From Pseudomonas sp. GOM6 (GTDB lineage: Bacteria; Pseudomonadota; Gammaproteobacteria; Pseudomonadales; Pseudomonadaceae): DNA of 64,000 nt. The stretch spans positions 215,775 to 279,774 of the forward strand of contig NZ_JARPUS010000004.1 in assembly GCF_029537485.1 (NCBI RefSeq), written 5' to 3'. Under the pieces are notes generated by a model that made no database searches, was not told the origin of the DNA, and saw only the letters and a list, made by a program, of their open reading frames with translations. This document shows positions 55,031 to 64,000 of this stretch, in pieces (within the stretch, counting starts at the first letter, position 1; every line of letters begins with the position of its first letter). The translations under genes were made by a program, and so were the position numbers.

Positions 55031-55753
55031 ATGGCTAAGTGGTGGGTTGCGGTAGTAGTGGCATCTGCGGTGCTGACGGGTTGTGCCGGCGTGCAGCAGG
55101 GCTCCATTCCCGTGGTGGACTCCAGTGGTCGTCTGCTCGATGACGAGCAGGGCGGTGGTTATGGTTCGCCTGCCGCGCCGACAGCGCAGGCACAATCGCA
55201 GAATCTGCCGCAGGACTCCGGTGTCGTGGTGATGGTGCCGGGCGGTGCGGGCTCGGCGCCCCTGCAGACCTTTCCGGATGGCAGCAGTGCCACACCCTCG
55301 ACTTTCGAGCCGGCTCCGCTGAGCAGTGCGCCGTTGCCTGGCAATGGTGATGTCTACCAGCAGCAGCCGATGACTCCCAGCGCGCCCAGTGGTATCCCCA
55401 GTGGCACCATGCTGGCTGCTGATGAGCAACTCGATGGTCCGGTGCTGGCGCTGCTGACCAGCGCCCAGCAACAGCAGAGCAGCGGTGATCTGGACGGTGC
55501 ATCGTCCAGCCTGGAGCGCGCTCAGCGCATCGCGCCGCGTGAGCCCCAGGTGCTCTATCGTCTGGCCGAGGTGCGCCTTGCTCAGGGTGATGCCGCCCAG
55601 GCCGAGCAGTTGGCTCGCCGTGGTCTGACTTACGCCAATGGCCGTCCGGCTCTGCAGGCCGGTCTGTGGGACCTGATCGCGCAGGCGCGAGAGCGCCAGG
55701 GTGATCCTGCTGGTGCTGCGCAAGCGCGCGAGCGCGCTCGGGTCAATCTCTGA
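55031..55753 (+). CDS. TPR-containing lipoprotein
   Basis: 240 residues from the second ATG (55031), which has GGAG 9 bases upstream. Lipobox VLTGC with Cys near residue 19. A long low-complexity Ala/Gln/Ser/Pro region (about 20-140) precedes one to three TPR-like helices (LALLTSAQQQQSSGDLDGASSSLERAQRIAPREPQVLYRLAEVRLAQGDAAQAEQLARRGL). It overlaps yqcC by one base. Possibly acts with PBP1b, as the next gene; this is inferred from position only. Confidence 0.8.
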   Translation: MAKWWVAVVVASAVLTGCAGVQQGSIPVVDSSGRLLDDEQGGGYGSPAAPTAQAQSQNLPQDSGVVVMVPGGAGSAPLQTFPDGSSATPSTFEPAPLSSAPLPGNGDVYQQQPMTPSAPSGIPSGTMLAADEQLDGPVLALLTSAQQQQSSGDLDGASSSLERAQRIAPREPQVLYRLAEVRLAQGDAAQAEQLARRGLTYANGRPALQAGLWDLIAQARERQGDPAGAAQARERARVNL

Positions 55754-56082
55754 TGGACTCGCGTCTGTCTGCACTCGCCGATCAGTTACTGCTGATCGAG
55801 CGGGAGCTGCGTGTACTGGGGTTCTGGTCTGTGGAGGCGCCCAGTGCAGAGGCGCTAGCCAGTGTCCAGCCGTTCTGCGTCGATACCATGAGTTTCGAGG
55901 CCTGGCTGCAGTGGCTGTTTTTGCCGCGGATGAAGGTGTTGCTGGAGTCGGGAGGCCCTCTGCCGACGGCTTCGGGGATCCGCGAGATGGCCGATATGCG
56001 CTATCGCGGTCGTGAAGCGGAAGTGCTGGGGTTGTTGCGCGAGCTGGAGACGTTTGATCGTCTGATCAAGAGCGCTCACTGA
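55753..56082 (+). CDS. yqcC: YqcC family (DUF446) protein
   Basis: 109 residues. Matches the DUF446 pattern: helical ADQLLLIERELRVLGFW, PFCVDTMSFEAWLQWLFLPRMKVLLESGGPLP, then GIREMADMRY. Members are small all-helical proteins next to the tRNA pseudouridine synthase truC in enterobacteria; truC is not here. Function unknown. Starts on the last base of the lipoprotein stop. Confidence 0.87.
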   Translation: MDSRLSALADQLLLIERELRVLGFWSVEAPSAEALASVQPFCVDTMSFEAWLQWLFLPRMKVLLESGGPLPTASGIREMADMRYRGREAEVLGLLRELETFDRLIKSAH

Positions 56083-56105
56083 GCGCTCTTGAGTAGAGCG
56101 GTTGG

Positions 56106-56540
56106 TTACTGGCAGTTTTCCTTGATGGAGGCTTCGCTCTTACTGATGCGTTCCTGGCGCTCTTCTTCGGTCAGCCGGCGCAGCTCGCCACCATCCTCGA
56201 TGCGAACCCGCGGGTTGGCTTTCATCTGTGCCAGGTCCTTGCGGATGCGCTCGCAGTAGACTTTTCTCTCTGCTTCATTCTTGGCAGCGTCCTCGCGCGC
56301 CTGCTGGTCGAGCTTTTCTTGCACGGCGTCTTCGCTATCTGCTGGCGTGGCGGTTACCTGTGGGGCGGGTGACTTGGGTTGGGAAATATTTGGGTTCACC
56401 TCAGCTGCCTTCTGGCCCTCTGGCGGCTGCGAACCAAAGTGAACATTGCCCTGCGCGTCCACCCACTTGTAGATCTGGCCAGCACTAACGGTGGTGCTCA
56501 GGGCGAGCAGCACACTGCACGCGAGAATCATGCGACGCAT
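56106..56540 (-). CDS. DUF4124 domain-containing secreted protein
   Basis: 144 residues. Sec signal peptide (MRRMILACSVLLALSTTVSAG), then the DUF4124 signature QIYKWVDAQGNVHFGSQPPEG, a Ser/Pro linker and a charged, Lys/Glu-rich helical C-terminus. Widespread in Pseudomonas, periplasmic, function unknown. Converges with yqcC. Confidence 0.85.
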   Translation of the reverse strand: MRRMILACSVLLALSTTVSAGQIYKWVDAQGNVHFGSQPPEGQKAAEVNPNISQPKSPAPQVTATPADSEDAVQEKLDQQAREDAAKNEAERKVYCERIRKDLAQMKANPRVRIEDGGELRRLTEEERQERISKSEASIKENCQ

Positions 56541-56953
56541 GTCATATCCTTCTTGATGTCGGCAGCAAAAACCTGCCGGTTACTATAACCAAATCCCGTG
56601 AATCTTCATCCTGCGCCAGGTCACAAGCCGCGATTGCAATAAACTGCGTGTTACAGCTTGACTTGCCGTTCAGTAATCCGAACAATCGCGTCTTCCTGCT
56701 GTAGTGGAGTCCGCCGCAAGCGTCCTTCAGCTCAGTGGAAAAAGGCGCTATCCGTGCCGACCCCCGTTACACCCGCAACGCGTTACCTCGCGCTGGGAAG
56801 GAAAGGCTCCGCAAGATTGGGCCGTTCCGCTACTCGTCAAGCAGGCCCCTGCACTACTCGCGACCACAGTCGCGCTCGTCTGCCGACCAGTAAGACCTAC
56901 TTCAAGGACCACTCGTTGTCGGGTGGTAATCTGGCGTTTTAGAGGTGAACAAC
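56541..56953 (+). promoter_or_regulatory. Long ilvI leader region
   Basis: 413 bases between the DUF4124 gene and ilvI. A good promoter (TTGACT 56658-56663, 17 bases, AACAAT 56681-56686) leaves a leader of about 260 bases. There is no ATG in it, and the open frames lack protein-like composition. A hairpin ACCACTCG-TTGT-CGGGTGGT (56908-56927) lies just before the ribosome site, followed by a TTTT. Probably a regulatory RNA or attenuator; type not recognised. Confidence 0.45.
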
Positions 56954-58684
56954 GTGGAGCTTTTATCCGGCGCTGAAATGGTCGTCCGCTCGTTGCGTGA
57001 CGAAGGCGTGAAGTACATCTACGGGTACCCGGGCGGTGCCCTCCTGCACATCTACGATGCTCTGTTCAAAGAGCCTGAAGTGACCCACATCCTGGTTCGT
57101 CACGAGCAGGCTGCTACCCATATGGCGGACGGCTACGCCCGCGCCACCGGCAAGGCCGGCGTGGTGCTGGTGACATCCGGTCCGGGGGCGACCAATGCCG
57201 TCACCGGCATCGCTACCGCTTATATGGATTCGATTCCGATGGTGGTCATTTCCGGTCAGGTGCCCAGCACCGTGGTCGGCACCGACGCCTTCCAGGAGAC
57301 CGACATGGTCGGTATCTCCCGACCGATCGTGAAGCACAGTTTCATCATCAAGCATCCTTCGGAAATCCCCGAAGTGATCAAGAAAGCTTTCTATCTCGCC
57401 CAGTCCGGCCGTCCCGGTCCGGTGGTCGTGGATATCCCCAAAGACATGGGTGATCCGACCCAGAAGTTCGAGTACAGCTACCCGAAGAAGGTCAAGCTGC
57501 GCTCCTACAGCCCCGCCACCCGTGGCCATTCCGGGCAGATCCGCAAGGCTGCCGAGATGCTGCTGGCGGCCAAGCGCCCGGTCATGTATTCCGGCGGTGG
57601 CGTGGTCATGGGCGGCGCTTCCGAGCAGCTCACCGAACTGGCGCGCATGCTCAATATCCCGGTGACCAACACCCTGATGGGCCTTGGCGCCTACCCGGGC
57701 ACCGACCGCCAGTTCGTTGGCATGCTCGGCATGCACGGCAGCTACACGGCCAACCTGGCCATGCACCACGCCGATGTGATCCTGGCGGTGGGCGCGCGCT
57801 TCGATGACCGCGTGATCAACGGTGAGACCGGTGCCAAGTTCTGCCCGAACGCCAAGATCATCCACATCGATATCGACCCGGCATCGATCTCCAAGACGGT
57901 CAAGGCCGACATCCCGATTGTTGGCCCGGTCGACAGTGTGCTGACCGAGATGGTCGCCATCCTCAAGGAAATCGGTGAAACCCCGAACAAGGACACCGTT
58001 GCCAGCTGGTGGAAGCAGATCGACGAGTGGCGCGGCAGTGGCCGTCTGTTCCCCTACAACGAGGGTGACGGCAGCATCATCAAGCCGCAAACCGTGATCG
58101 AGACCCTGAGCGAAGTGACCAAGGGCGATGCCTTCATCACCTCCGATGTCGGTCAGCACCAGATGTTCGCGGCGCAGTATTACCGCTTCAACAAGCCTAA
58201 CCGCTGGATCAACTCCGGTGGTCTGGGCACCATGGGCTTCGGTTTCCCGGCGGCCATGGGCGTCAAGCTGAACTTCCCGGATGCCGACGTGGCGTGCGTG
58301 ACCGGTGAGGGCAGTATCCAGATGAACATTCAGGAACTGTCGACCTGCCTGCAGTACGACCTGCCGGTGAAGATCATCAACCTGAACAACGGCGCGCTGG
58401 GCATGGTTCGCCAGTGGCAGGACATGCAGTACAGCAGCCGTTATTCGCACTCTTACATGGAATCGCTGCCTGACTTCGTCAAGCTGGCCGAGGCCTATGG
58501 TCATGTGGGCATCCGCATCACTGACCTGAAAGACCTCAAGCCGAAGATGGAAGAAGCCTTCGCCATGAAGAACCGTCTGGTGTTCCTCGATATCGCGGTG
58601 GATACCAGTGAGCACGTGTACCCAATGCAGATTCGCGGCGGTGCCATGCGTGACATGTGGCTGAGCAAGACGGAGCGGACCTGA
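56954..58684 (+). CDS. ilvI: Acetolactate synthase large subunit
   Basis: 576 residues from GTG at 56954, chosen because AGAGGTGA lies 5-8 bases upstream; a GTG at 56945 would overlap that site. Thiamine-diphosphate enzyme: catalytic Glu51 in [19 protein letters not shown], the FAD-domain GGGVVMGGA region, and the ThDP motif [29 protein letters not shown]. First step of valine, leucine and isoleucine synthesis, with IlvH as regulatory subunit. Confidence 0.97.
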   Translation: MELLSGAEMVVRSLRDEGVKYIYGYPGGALLHIYDALFKEPEVTHILVRHEQAATHMADGYARATGKAGVVLVTSGPGATNAVTGIATAYMDSIPMVVISGQVPSTVVGTDAFQETDMVGISRPIVKHSFIIKHPSEIPEVIKKAFYLAQSGRPGPVVVDIPKDMGDPTQKFEYSYPKKVKLRSYSPATRGHSGQIRKAAEMLLAAKRPVMYSGGGVVMGGASEQLTELARMLNIPVTNTLMGLGAYPGTDRQFVGMLGMHGSYTANLAMHHADVILAVGARFDDRVINGETGAKFCPNAKIIHIDIDPASISKTVKADIPIVGPVDSVLTEMVAILKEIGETPNKDTVASWWKQIDEWRGSGRLFPYNEGDGSIIKPQTVIETLSEVTKGDAFITSDVGQHQMFAAQYYRFNKPNRWINSGGLGTMGFGFPAAMGVKLNFPDADVACVTGEGSIQMNIQELSTCLQYDLPVKIINLNNGALGMVRQWQDMQYSSRYSHSYMESLPDFVKLAEAYGHVGIRITDLKDLKPKMEEAFAMKNRLVFLDIAVDTSEHVYPMQIRGGAMRDMWLSKTERT

Positions 58685-58686
58685 CC

Positions 58687-59178
58687 ATGCGCCATATCAT
58701 TTCCCTGTTGCTGGAAAACGAACCGGGCGCACTGTCGCGCATCGTTGGCCTGTTCTCTCAGCGTAATTACAACATCGAAAGCCTGACCGTGGCGCCGACC
58801 GAAGACCCGACCCTCTCGCGTCTGACGTTGACCACCGTAGGCCATGACGATGTGATCGAGCAGATCACCAAGAACCTCAACAAGCTGATCGAAGTGGTCA
58901 AGCTGGTGAACCTGTCGGAGAGTGCCCATATCGAGCGCGAACTGATGCTGGTGAAAGTGAAGGCCACCGGCGCCCAGCGCGCCGAGGTCAAGCGAACCAC
59001 CGACATCTTCCGCGGGCAGATCGTCGACGTGACCAGCAGTGTCTACACCATCCAGTTGGCCGGAACCAGCGACAAGCTGGACAGCTTCATCCAGGCCATC
59101 GGCACTGCGTCGATTCTGGAAACCGTGCGCAGTGGTGTCACCGGTATCGCGCGTGGCGACAAGGTGCTGAGCATCTGA
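58687..59178 (+). CDS. ilvH: Acetolactate synthase small (regulatory) subunit
   Basis: 163 residues. N-terminal ACT domain (MRHIISLLLENEPGALSRIVGLFSQRNYNIESLTVAPTED) binds valine for feedback inhibition; C-terminal half (about 85-163) is the ALS_ss_C domain. The ATG at 58687 is two bases after the ilvI stop, and a TTCCG-less, coupled start is likely. Its end carries a terminator that divides it from the convergent ilvY gene. Confidence 0.97.
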   Translation: MRHIISLLLENEPGALSRIVGLFSQRNYNIESLTVAPTEDPTLSRLTLTTVGHDDVIEQITKNLNKLIEVVKLVNLSESAHIERELMLVKVKATGAQRAEVKRTTDIFRGQIVDVTSSVYTIQLAGTSDKLDSFIQAIGTASILETVRSGVTGIARGDKVLSI

Positions 59179-59191
59179 TCGGCATGTTGTG

Positions 59192-59223
59192 AAAAAGCCC
59201 CGCCCAGTGCGGGGCTTTTTATT
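59192..59223 (+). terminator. Terminator between ilvH and ilvY
   Basis: AAAAAGCCCCGC (59192-59203), loop CCAGT, GCGGGGCTTTTT. Symmetric tails, so both sides are served; it overlaps the last bases of ilvY. Confidence 0.88.
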
Positions 59224-60100
59224 TCTGGCGGTTCCAGAACGCGGCGATCAGCGGGTCCTTTAGGCGTTTCTGTAGGGCAAACAGGCCGATGTCATAGGCG
59301 GTCAGAGGCGGCTGGATATCGTAGAGGCGGATGCGTGCGGTCAGTGGGCTGTTGTCCAGCACGATCTGCGGTACCACGCCGATGCCGAAGCCCAGGCTGA
59401 CCATGCTGACGATGGCCTCGTTGCCGCTGACCTGGGCGTAGATACGCGGCTTGATGTTATGGCTCTTCAGCCAGCGGTCGGTGCGCGCCCGCGCCAGGCC
59501 CTCTTCGGAAAGGATCATTGGCACGTCCTGCCAGCTTTCCGCGCTGGGGTGTTTCAACTGCTCGTCGCTGAGCAGTTGGGATGACTGCGGGCCGATAAAG
59601 CGCAACTCGGAGCGGGCTATGGGTTGGAATTCGATGTCGGCCGGCAGGGCTTCCGGGCGAGCGCCGATGGCGAGGTCTTCCAATCCCTGCTGTACACGTT
59701 CAACCGCCTTTTCCGGATCTCCGGTGTGCAGCTTCATTTCGATACGCGGGTAGTTTTGCCGGAAGCTGCTGAGGATGTCGTACAGGAAGCTGTAGCTGGC
59801 CGTGACCGAGCAATACAGGGAAAGCTCGCCGTGCAGGATCAGCTGATCCTGCTTGAATGTCTGACGGATAGCTTGCCAGCCGTTCATGACTTCCTGGGCG
59901 TATGTGCGGAACTGCTGCCCTTCCCGGGTCAGGCGAACCGAGCGGTTGTCGCGCAGAAACAGCCTGGCGCCAAGTTCGTCTTCGAGCTGCTTGATGCTGC
60001 GGCTGAGCGCCGAAGGGCTGACATGCTGCTCGCGACTGGTTTTGCCGAAGTGCAGGTTGTCCGCCAGGGCGAGGAAAAGTCTGAGTGCGTGGCTATCCAT
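59219..60100 (-). CDS. ilvY: LysR-family activator IlvY
   Basis: 293 residues. Winged helix-turn-helix (HFGKTSREQHVSPSALSRSIKQLEDELG, about 17-44) and the effector-binding domain. It aligns along its full length with E. coli IlvY by eye (HFGK.S...HVSPSALSR, LSLYCSVTASYS, IYAQVSGNEAIVSMVSLGFGIGVVP, AFWNRQK). IlvY activates ilvC in response to acetolactate or acetohydroxybutyrate. It lies divergent from ilvC with a palindrome between, the E. coli arrangement. Confidence 0.94.
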   Translation of the reverse strand: MDSHALRLFLALADNLHFGKTSREQHVSPSALSRSIKQLEDELGARLFLRDNRSVRLTREGQQFRTYAQEVMNGWQAIRQTFKQDQLILHGELSLYCSVTASYSFLYDILSSFRQNYPRIEMKLHTGDPEKAVERVQQGLEDLAIGARPEALPADIEFQPIARSELRFIGPQSSQLLSDEQLKHPSAESWQDVPMILSEEGLARARTDRWLKSHNIKPRIYAQVSGNEAIVSMVSLGFGIGVVPQIVLDNSPLTARIRLYDIQPPLTAYDIGLFALQKRLKDPLIAAFWNRQK

Positions 60101-60126
60101 TGTGTTTCATATATCGGCATGTTGTG

Positions 60127-60150
60127 TTGCAAATATATCATTTTACGCAA
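60127..60150. promoter_or_regulatory. IlvY operator candidate
   Basis: TTGC-N16-GCAA (60127-60150) with an AT-rich centre (AAATATATCATTTTAC) between divergent ilvY and ilvC. A second ATATATC copy occurs at 60111. LysR proteins normally bind such sites between the divergent genes. Confidence 0.6.
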
Positions 60151-60180
60151 TAGGTGTGATCGCTTAAGGTGCCTCTGTAG

Positions 60181-61242
<1,062 letters not shown>

Positions 61243-61263
61243 GGTCATCTGACGCTCGAAAAG

Positions 61264-61289
61264 AACGCGGCTTAGGCCGCGTTTTTTTA
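61264..61289 (+). terminator. Intrinsic terminator of ilvC
   Basis: AACGCGGC (61264-61271), loop TTAG, GCCGCGTT (61276-61283), with a run of seven T. Confidence 0.9.
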
Positions 61290-61398
61290 TGCGTCGGGTG
61301 GCTTCTGGTATAAAGCCTTCTCGCTGAACGGCGTTGCCAGCGAACCTCGAGTGCTGGCGCCGGTCGTAATCGTATTTAACCGCTGCAAGGTATTGCTC

Positions 61399-62226
61399 AT
61401 GAACGAACGCCCCGAGGACTCTGCCAAGAGCTCCGAAGAAGAAAGCCTGCTGCCTATCGATGAGCATGTCGAAGAAGGGCATGACGACGAAGGCCGCAAA
61501 GTGCGCCATCGGGGGATCTACCTGCTACCCAACCTGTTCACCACGGGCAATTTGTTTGCCGGTTTCTTTGCCATCGTCAGCGCCATGAACGGCAAGTTCG
61601 AATATGCGGCTGTCGCGGTTTTCATTGCCATGGTGCTGGATGGTCTGGACGGGCGAGTTGCCCGCCTGACCAATACCCAGAGCGCCTTCGGCGCCGAGTA
61701 CGACTCGCTGTCCGATATGGTGGCTTTTGGCCTGGCTCCGGCATTGCTGGCATACCAGTGGGCGTTGTCCGAGCTCGGTAATGTCGGTCTGACCGTAGCG
61801 TTCATCTACACGGCTTGCGCAGCTCTGCGTCTGGCTCGCTTCAATACCCAGATCGGCAAGGTCGACAAGAAGTGGTTCGTTGGCTTGGCCAGTCCCGCGG
61901 CGGCTGGTGTGGTGGCCGGCATGGTTTGGGCGCTGAAGGACTTTGGTGTCGACGGCGTGGATATGCCGGTGCCGGTGGTCATGCTTTATGCGCTGCTGGT
62001 GGCGATGGCGGGTGTCTTGATGGTCAGCAATATCAAGTTCTACAGTTTCAAGGATCTCGACTTCAAAGGCCGCGTACCCTTCGTGGCGATTCTGGTGGTT
62101 GTGCTGGTCTTTGCAGTGGTGTTCAGCGATCCGCCCCGTATCCTGCTGCTGATCTTCCTCGCCTATGCAGTATCCGGTCCGGTGCAATACCTGCTGCAAA
62201 TGCGTCGCCGCAAATCGGTCGAGTGA
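61399..62226 (+). CDS. pssA: Phosphatidylserine synthase, CDP-alcohol type
   Basis: 275 residues from the ATG at 61399. Acidic N-terminus, about eight membrane helices. The CDP-alcohol phosphotransferase motif D-G-x2-A-R-x8-G-x3-D-x3-D is present as DGRVAR...GAEYDSLSD beginning at D84. Makes phosphatidylserine, precursor of phosphatidylethanolamine. Longer than minimal PssA owing to the acidic leader RPEDSAKSSEEE. Preceded by GCAAGG. Confidence 0.93.
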   Translation: MNERPEDSAKSSEEESLLPIDEHVEEGHDDEGRKVRHRGIYLLPNLFTTGNLFAGFFAIVSAMNGKFEYAAVAVFIAMVLDGLDGRVARLTNTQSAFGAEYDSLSDMVAFGLAPALLAYQWALSELGNVGLTVAFIYTACAALRLARFNTQIGKVDKKWFVGLASPAAAGVVAGMVWALKDFGVDGVDMPVPVVMLYALLVAMAGVLMVSNIKFYSFKDLDFKGRVPFVAILVVVLVFAVVFSDPPRILLLIFLAYAVSGPVQYLLQMRRRKSVE

Positions 62227-62289
62227 TGTAATTTTTCCCCGGCTCTGCAGTCTATTGGCGCATCAGTTGTCAAGGTTGTGGAGCCCGCT

Positions 62290-63291
62290 ATGCTCATCAA
62301 GACTCCTCTCGTCTCCGCTGCGCTCGAATCCGAAGTCACCCCCGAAGCTGTTTATCTGTCTCGTCGCCGTTTTCTGTCTGCAGCTGCTGGTGCGCTAGCT
62401 GCGGGGGCGACGACTGCCTATGCAGATGAGTCGCGCTATGCCGATGTCGAGGCAGGCGCTTCACCCGCATGGTTCGCCAGCAAGCTACCCCAGGTGCACT
62501 GGCAGGCGGTCACTGCAGGTGACGAGGCGCTGACGCCGTATTCCGACGTTACCCGTTACAACAACTTCTACGAGTTCGGCACTAACAAAGGTGATCCTGC
62601 GCGTTATGCAGGCAAGCTGGAGGTGGAGCCGTGGTCGGTAATGATCGATGGTGAGGTCGGCAAGCCGGGCGTGGTTTCTCTGGAGCATTTGGTTCAGCCG
62701 CATCGCCTGGAGGAGCGGATCTACCGATTGCGTTGTGTCGAGGCTTGGTCGATGGTCATTCCCTGGTTAGGCTTTCCGCTGGCCGAGTTGATCAAGCACG
62801 CCGAGCCTACGGGCGCTGCGAAATACGTGCGTTTCGAAACGCGAGTGGCGCCAGAGCAGATGGCCGGAGTCCGCTCGGGCTTCTCGCTGATTGACTGGCC
62901 TTATGTCGAAGGTCTGCGCATGGATGAAGCCATGCACCCTCTGACGATCATGGCTGTGGGGCTCTATGGTCGCGTTCTGCCTAATCAGAATGGTGCGCCG
63001 TTGCGCTTGGTGGTGCCATGGAAATATGGCTTCAAGAGTATCAAGTCCATCGTGCGTATCAGTCTTGTGGCGGAGCAACCCAGGACGACTTGGGAGAGTC
63101 TCGCGCCCGACGAGTACGGCTTCTATGCCAACGTCAATCCGCAGGTGGATCACCCGCGCTGGAGTCAGGCGACCGAGCGGCGCCTGCCCAATAGCCTGTT
63201 CAAACCCAATGTAATGCCGACTCGGCTGTTCAATGGCTATGACGAAGTGGCATCACTCTATGGCGACCTCGACTTACGGAAGTATTACTGA
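62290..63291 (+). CDS. msrP: Protein-methionine-sulfoxide reductase, molybdopterin subunit
   Basis: 333 residues from ATG at 62290, which has GGAG 6 bases upstream. Tat signal ([17 protein letters not shown], about residues 20-36); sulfite-oxidase-like molybdenum domain with the metal-binding cysteine in [18 protein letters not shown]. It repairs oxidised methionine in periplasmic proteins, including chlorine-damaged ones, together with the heme membrane subunit MsrQ. Stop overlaps msrQ by one base. Confidence 0.95.
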   Translation: MLIKTPLVSAALESEVTPEAVYLSRRRFLSAAAGALAAGATTAYADESRYADVEAGASPAWFASKLPQVHWQAVTAGDEALTPYSDVTRYNNFYEFGTNKGDPARYAGKLEVEPWSVMIDGEVGKPGVVSLEHLVQPHRLEERIYRLRCVEAWSMVIPWLGFPLAELIKHAEPTGAAKYVRFETRVAPEQMAGVRSGFSLIDWPYVEGLRMDEAMHPLTIMAVGLYGRVLPNQNGAPLRLVVPWKYGFKSIKSIVRISLVAEQPRTTWESLAPDEYGFYANVNPQVDHPRWSQATERRLPNSLFKPNVMPTRLFNGYDEVASLYGDLDLRKYY

Positions 63292-63920
63292 TGCGCTATT
63301 CGCTCTGGCGGGCGGCTGTGTTTTTGGTGGCATTGTCGTTCCCTTTGTTTTGGCTCTACCAGGGAGTGATGCAGTTGACGGGGCCGGATCCCGGCAAGGT
63401 CCTTGTGGATAGGTTGGGGCAGGGTGCGTTGATTCTGCTGTTGTTCACACTGAGCATGACGCCATTGCGGCGTTTGACTGGCTGGGCCGGCTGGTTGGCT
63501 GTTCGTCGACAGTTGGGCTTGTGGTGCTTTGCTTATGTCCTGCTGCATATGGCGGGCTACCTGCTGTTCATTCTTGGGCTGAACATGGAGCGGTTGCAGG
63601 CTGATTTGAGTGAGCGCCCCTATATCATTGTGGGGGTGATAGCGTTGCTGGGATTGTCCGTGTTGGCGCTGACGTCAAATCGGTATAGCCAGAGACGCTT
63701 GGGGACTCGCTGGCGTCAGCTGCACAAGAGTGTCTATGTGATTCTTGGGTTGGCGCTGCTACATATGTTGTGGGTTGTCCGCTCAGATATTGCTGAATGG
63801 TCTCTATATGCGGCTTGCGGAGTTGTCTTGCTGTCGCTACGCCTACCTTCGTTCGCAGGGCGTTTGTTGGTTGCCGGGGCCAAGATGACAAAAACTTTTC
63901 AAAAAGCCATTGACGGGTAA
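63291..63920 (+). CDS. msrQ: Heme b membrane subunit MsrQ
   Basis: 209 residues, ferric-reductase-like transmembrane family with about six helices and heme-ligand histidines ([28 protein letters not shown]). Passes electrons from the quinone pool to MsrP. Start ATG lies on the last base of the msrP stop. The last codons (about 63910-63920) overlap the -35 region of the rrn promoter. Confidence 0.94.
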   Translation: MRYSLWRAAVFLVALSFPLFWLYQGVMQLTGPDPGKVLVDRLGQGALILLLFTLSMTPLRRLTGWAGWLAVRRQLGLWCFAYVLLHMAGYLLFILGLNMERLQADLSERPYIIVGVIALLGLSVLALTSNRYSQRRLGTRWRQLHKSVYVILGLALLHMLWVVRSDIAEWSLYAACGVVLLSLRLPSFAGRLLVAGAKMTKTFQKAIDG

Positions 63921-63937
63921 GTTCGAAGGCCTATAAT
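63910..63937 (+). promoter_or_regulatory. Ribosomal RNA operon-type promoter
   Basis: TTGACG (63910-63915), 16-base spacer, consensus TATAAT (63932-63937), then GC-rich discriminator GCGCGCC as in rrn P1 promoters under stringent control. An A-rich UP-like stretch (AAAACTTTTCAAAAA) precedes it. In PAO1 the gene after msrQ is 16S rRNA, so an rrn operon should begin past 64,000. Confidence 0.85.
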
Positions 63938-64000
63938 GCGCGCCTCTTCCGGCGCAGTCTGATCTGAAAACTCCTTGTTAATCAGTGAGTTAGATGAGTG

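Noticed and set aside
56704..56976. Open frame in the ilvI leader with a Leu/Val-rich stretch, as a possible leader peptide
   Set aside because: It has no ATG, no ribosome site, runs past the ilvI start, and the Leu/Val run is not tandem control codons.
56963..58615. 550-codon open frame on the minus strand across ilvI
   Set aside because: Mirror frame of a high-GC gene. Low-complexity Gly/His/Asp composition, no ribosome site, and ilvI on the plus strand is unmistakable.

Overview
This is chromosomal DNA of a Pseudomonas, high in G+C. Protein similarity and gene order fit the P. aeruginosa / P. mendocina-oleovorans branch; the species call is a guess from recalled sequences. I see no insertion sequence, prophage, integron, CRISPR array or tRNA. 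Almost everything is core metabolism and cell-envelope biology, so the interesting signals lie in regulatory DNA, unusual starts and local gene order.

Layout. 1-3.5 kb: a truncated gene end, an AraC-type regulator divergent from an LCAD-like acyl-CoA dehydrogenase, and an aldo/keto reductase. 3.7-8.6 kb: rplM-rpsI, petABC (cytochrome bc1, with a RegA/RoxR-type palindrome upstream), sspA-sspB. 8.6-12 kb, minus strand: lpoA-yraN-diaA-dolP, with yraN apparently using an AUU start. 12.1-13.4 kb: rsmI and rnpB (RNase P RNA). 13.6-31.5 kb: the complete division/cell-wall (dcw) cluster mraZ-rsmH-ftsL-ftsI-murE-murF-mraY-murD-ftsW-murG-murC-ddlB-ftsQ-ftsA-ftsZ, then lpxC, led by a promoter with three 10-bp-spaced MraZ boxes. 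31.5-38 kb: dciA (minus), secA, argJ, a GST-like gene, and a Nudix-ThiE fusion. 38-42.6 kb, minus strand: response regulator with degenerate GGDEF, panE-like, sensor kinase and PduO-type adenosyltransferase. 42.7-45.8 kb: yajQ, mscS and ampG.

45.8-48.6 kb: an alkyltransferase-like gene whose start codon shares a CATG with a divergent DUF481 gene, a second tandem DUF481 gene, and a single copy of the iron-responsive small RNA prrF with two Fur boxes. 48.6-52.6 kb, minus strand: cbpA, a TfoX-C protein, a methyltransferase, a pentapeptide-repeat protein and a two-domain APH/AAA kinase. 52.7-64 kb: mrcB (PBP1b, possibly leaderless), a TPR lipoprotein, yqcC, a DUF4124 protein, ilvI-ilvH, ilvY, ilvC, pssA, msrP-msrQ, and at the end a strong rrn-type promoter inside the tail of msrQ, so a ribosomal RNA operon probably begins just outside the window.

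Functionally the window joins peptidoglycan precursor synthesis (murC-G, ddlB, mraY), its polymerases (ftsI, ftsW, mrcB), their lipoprotein activator (lpoA) and recycling (ampG) with lipid A synthesis (lpxC), phospholipid synthesis (pssA), protein export (secA), aerobic respiration (petABC) and branched-chain amino acid synthesis (ilvIH, ilvC, ilvY). From memory of the PAO1 map, 1-45.8 kb follows the PA4436-PA4393 order and 48.4-64 kb the PA4704-PA4691 order, so about 45.8-48.4 kb is a synteny junction. All identifications are by eye from translated sequence; no database search was run.
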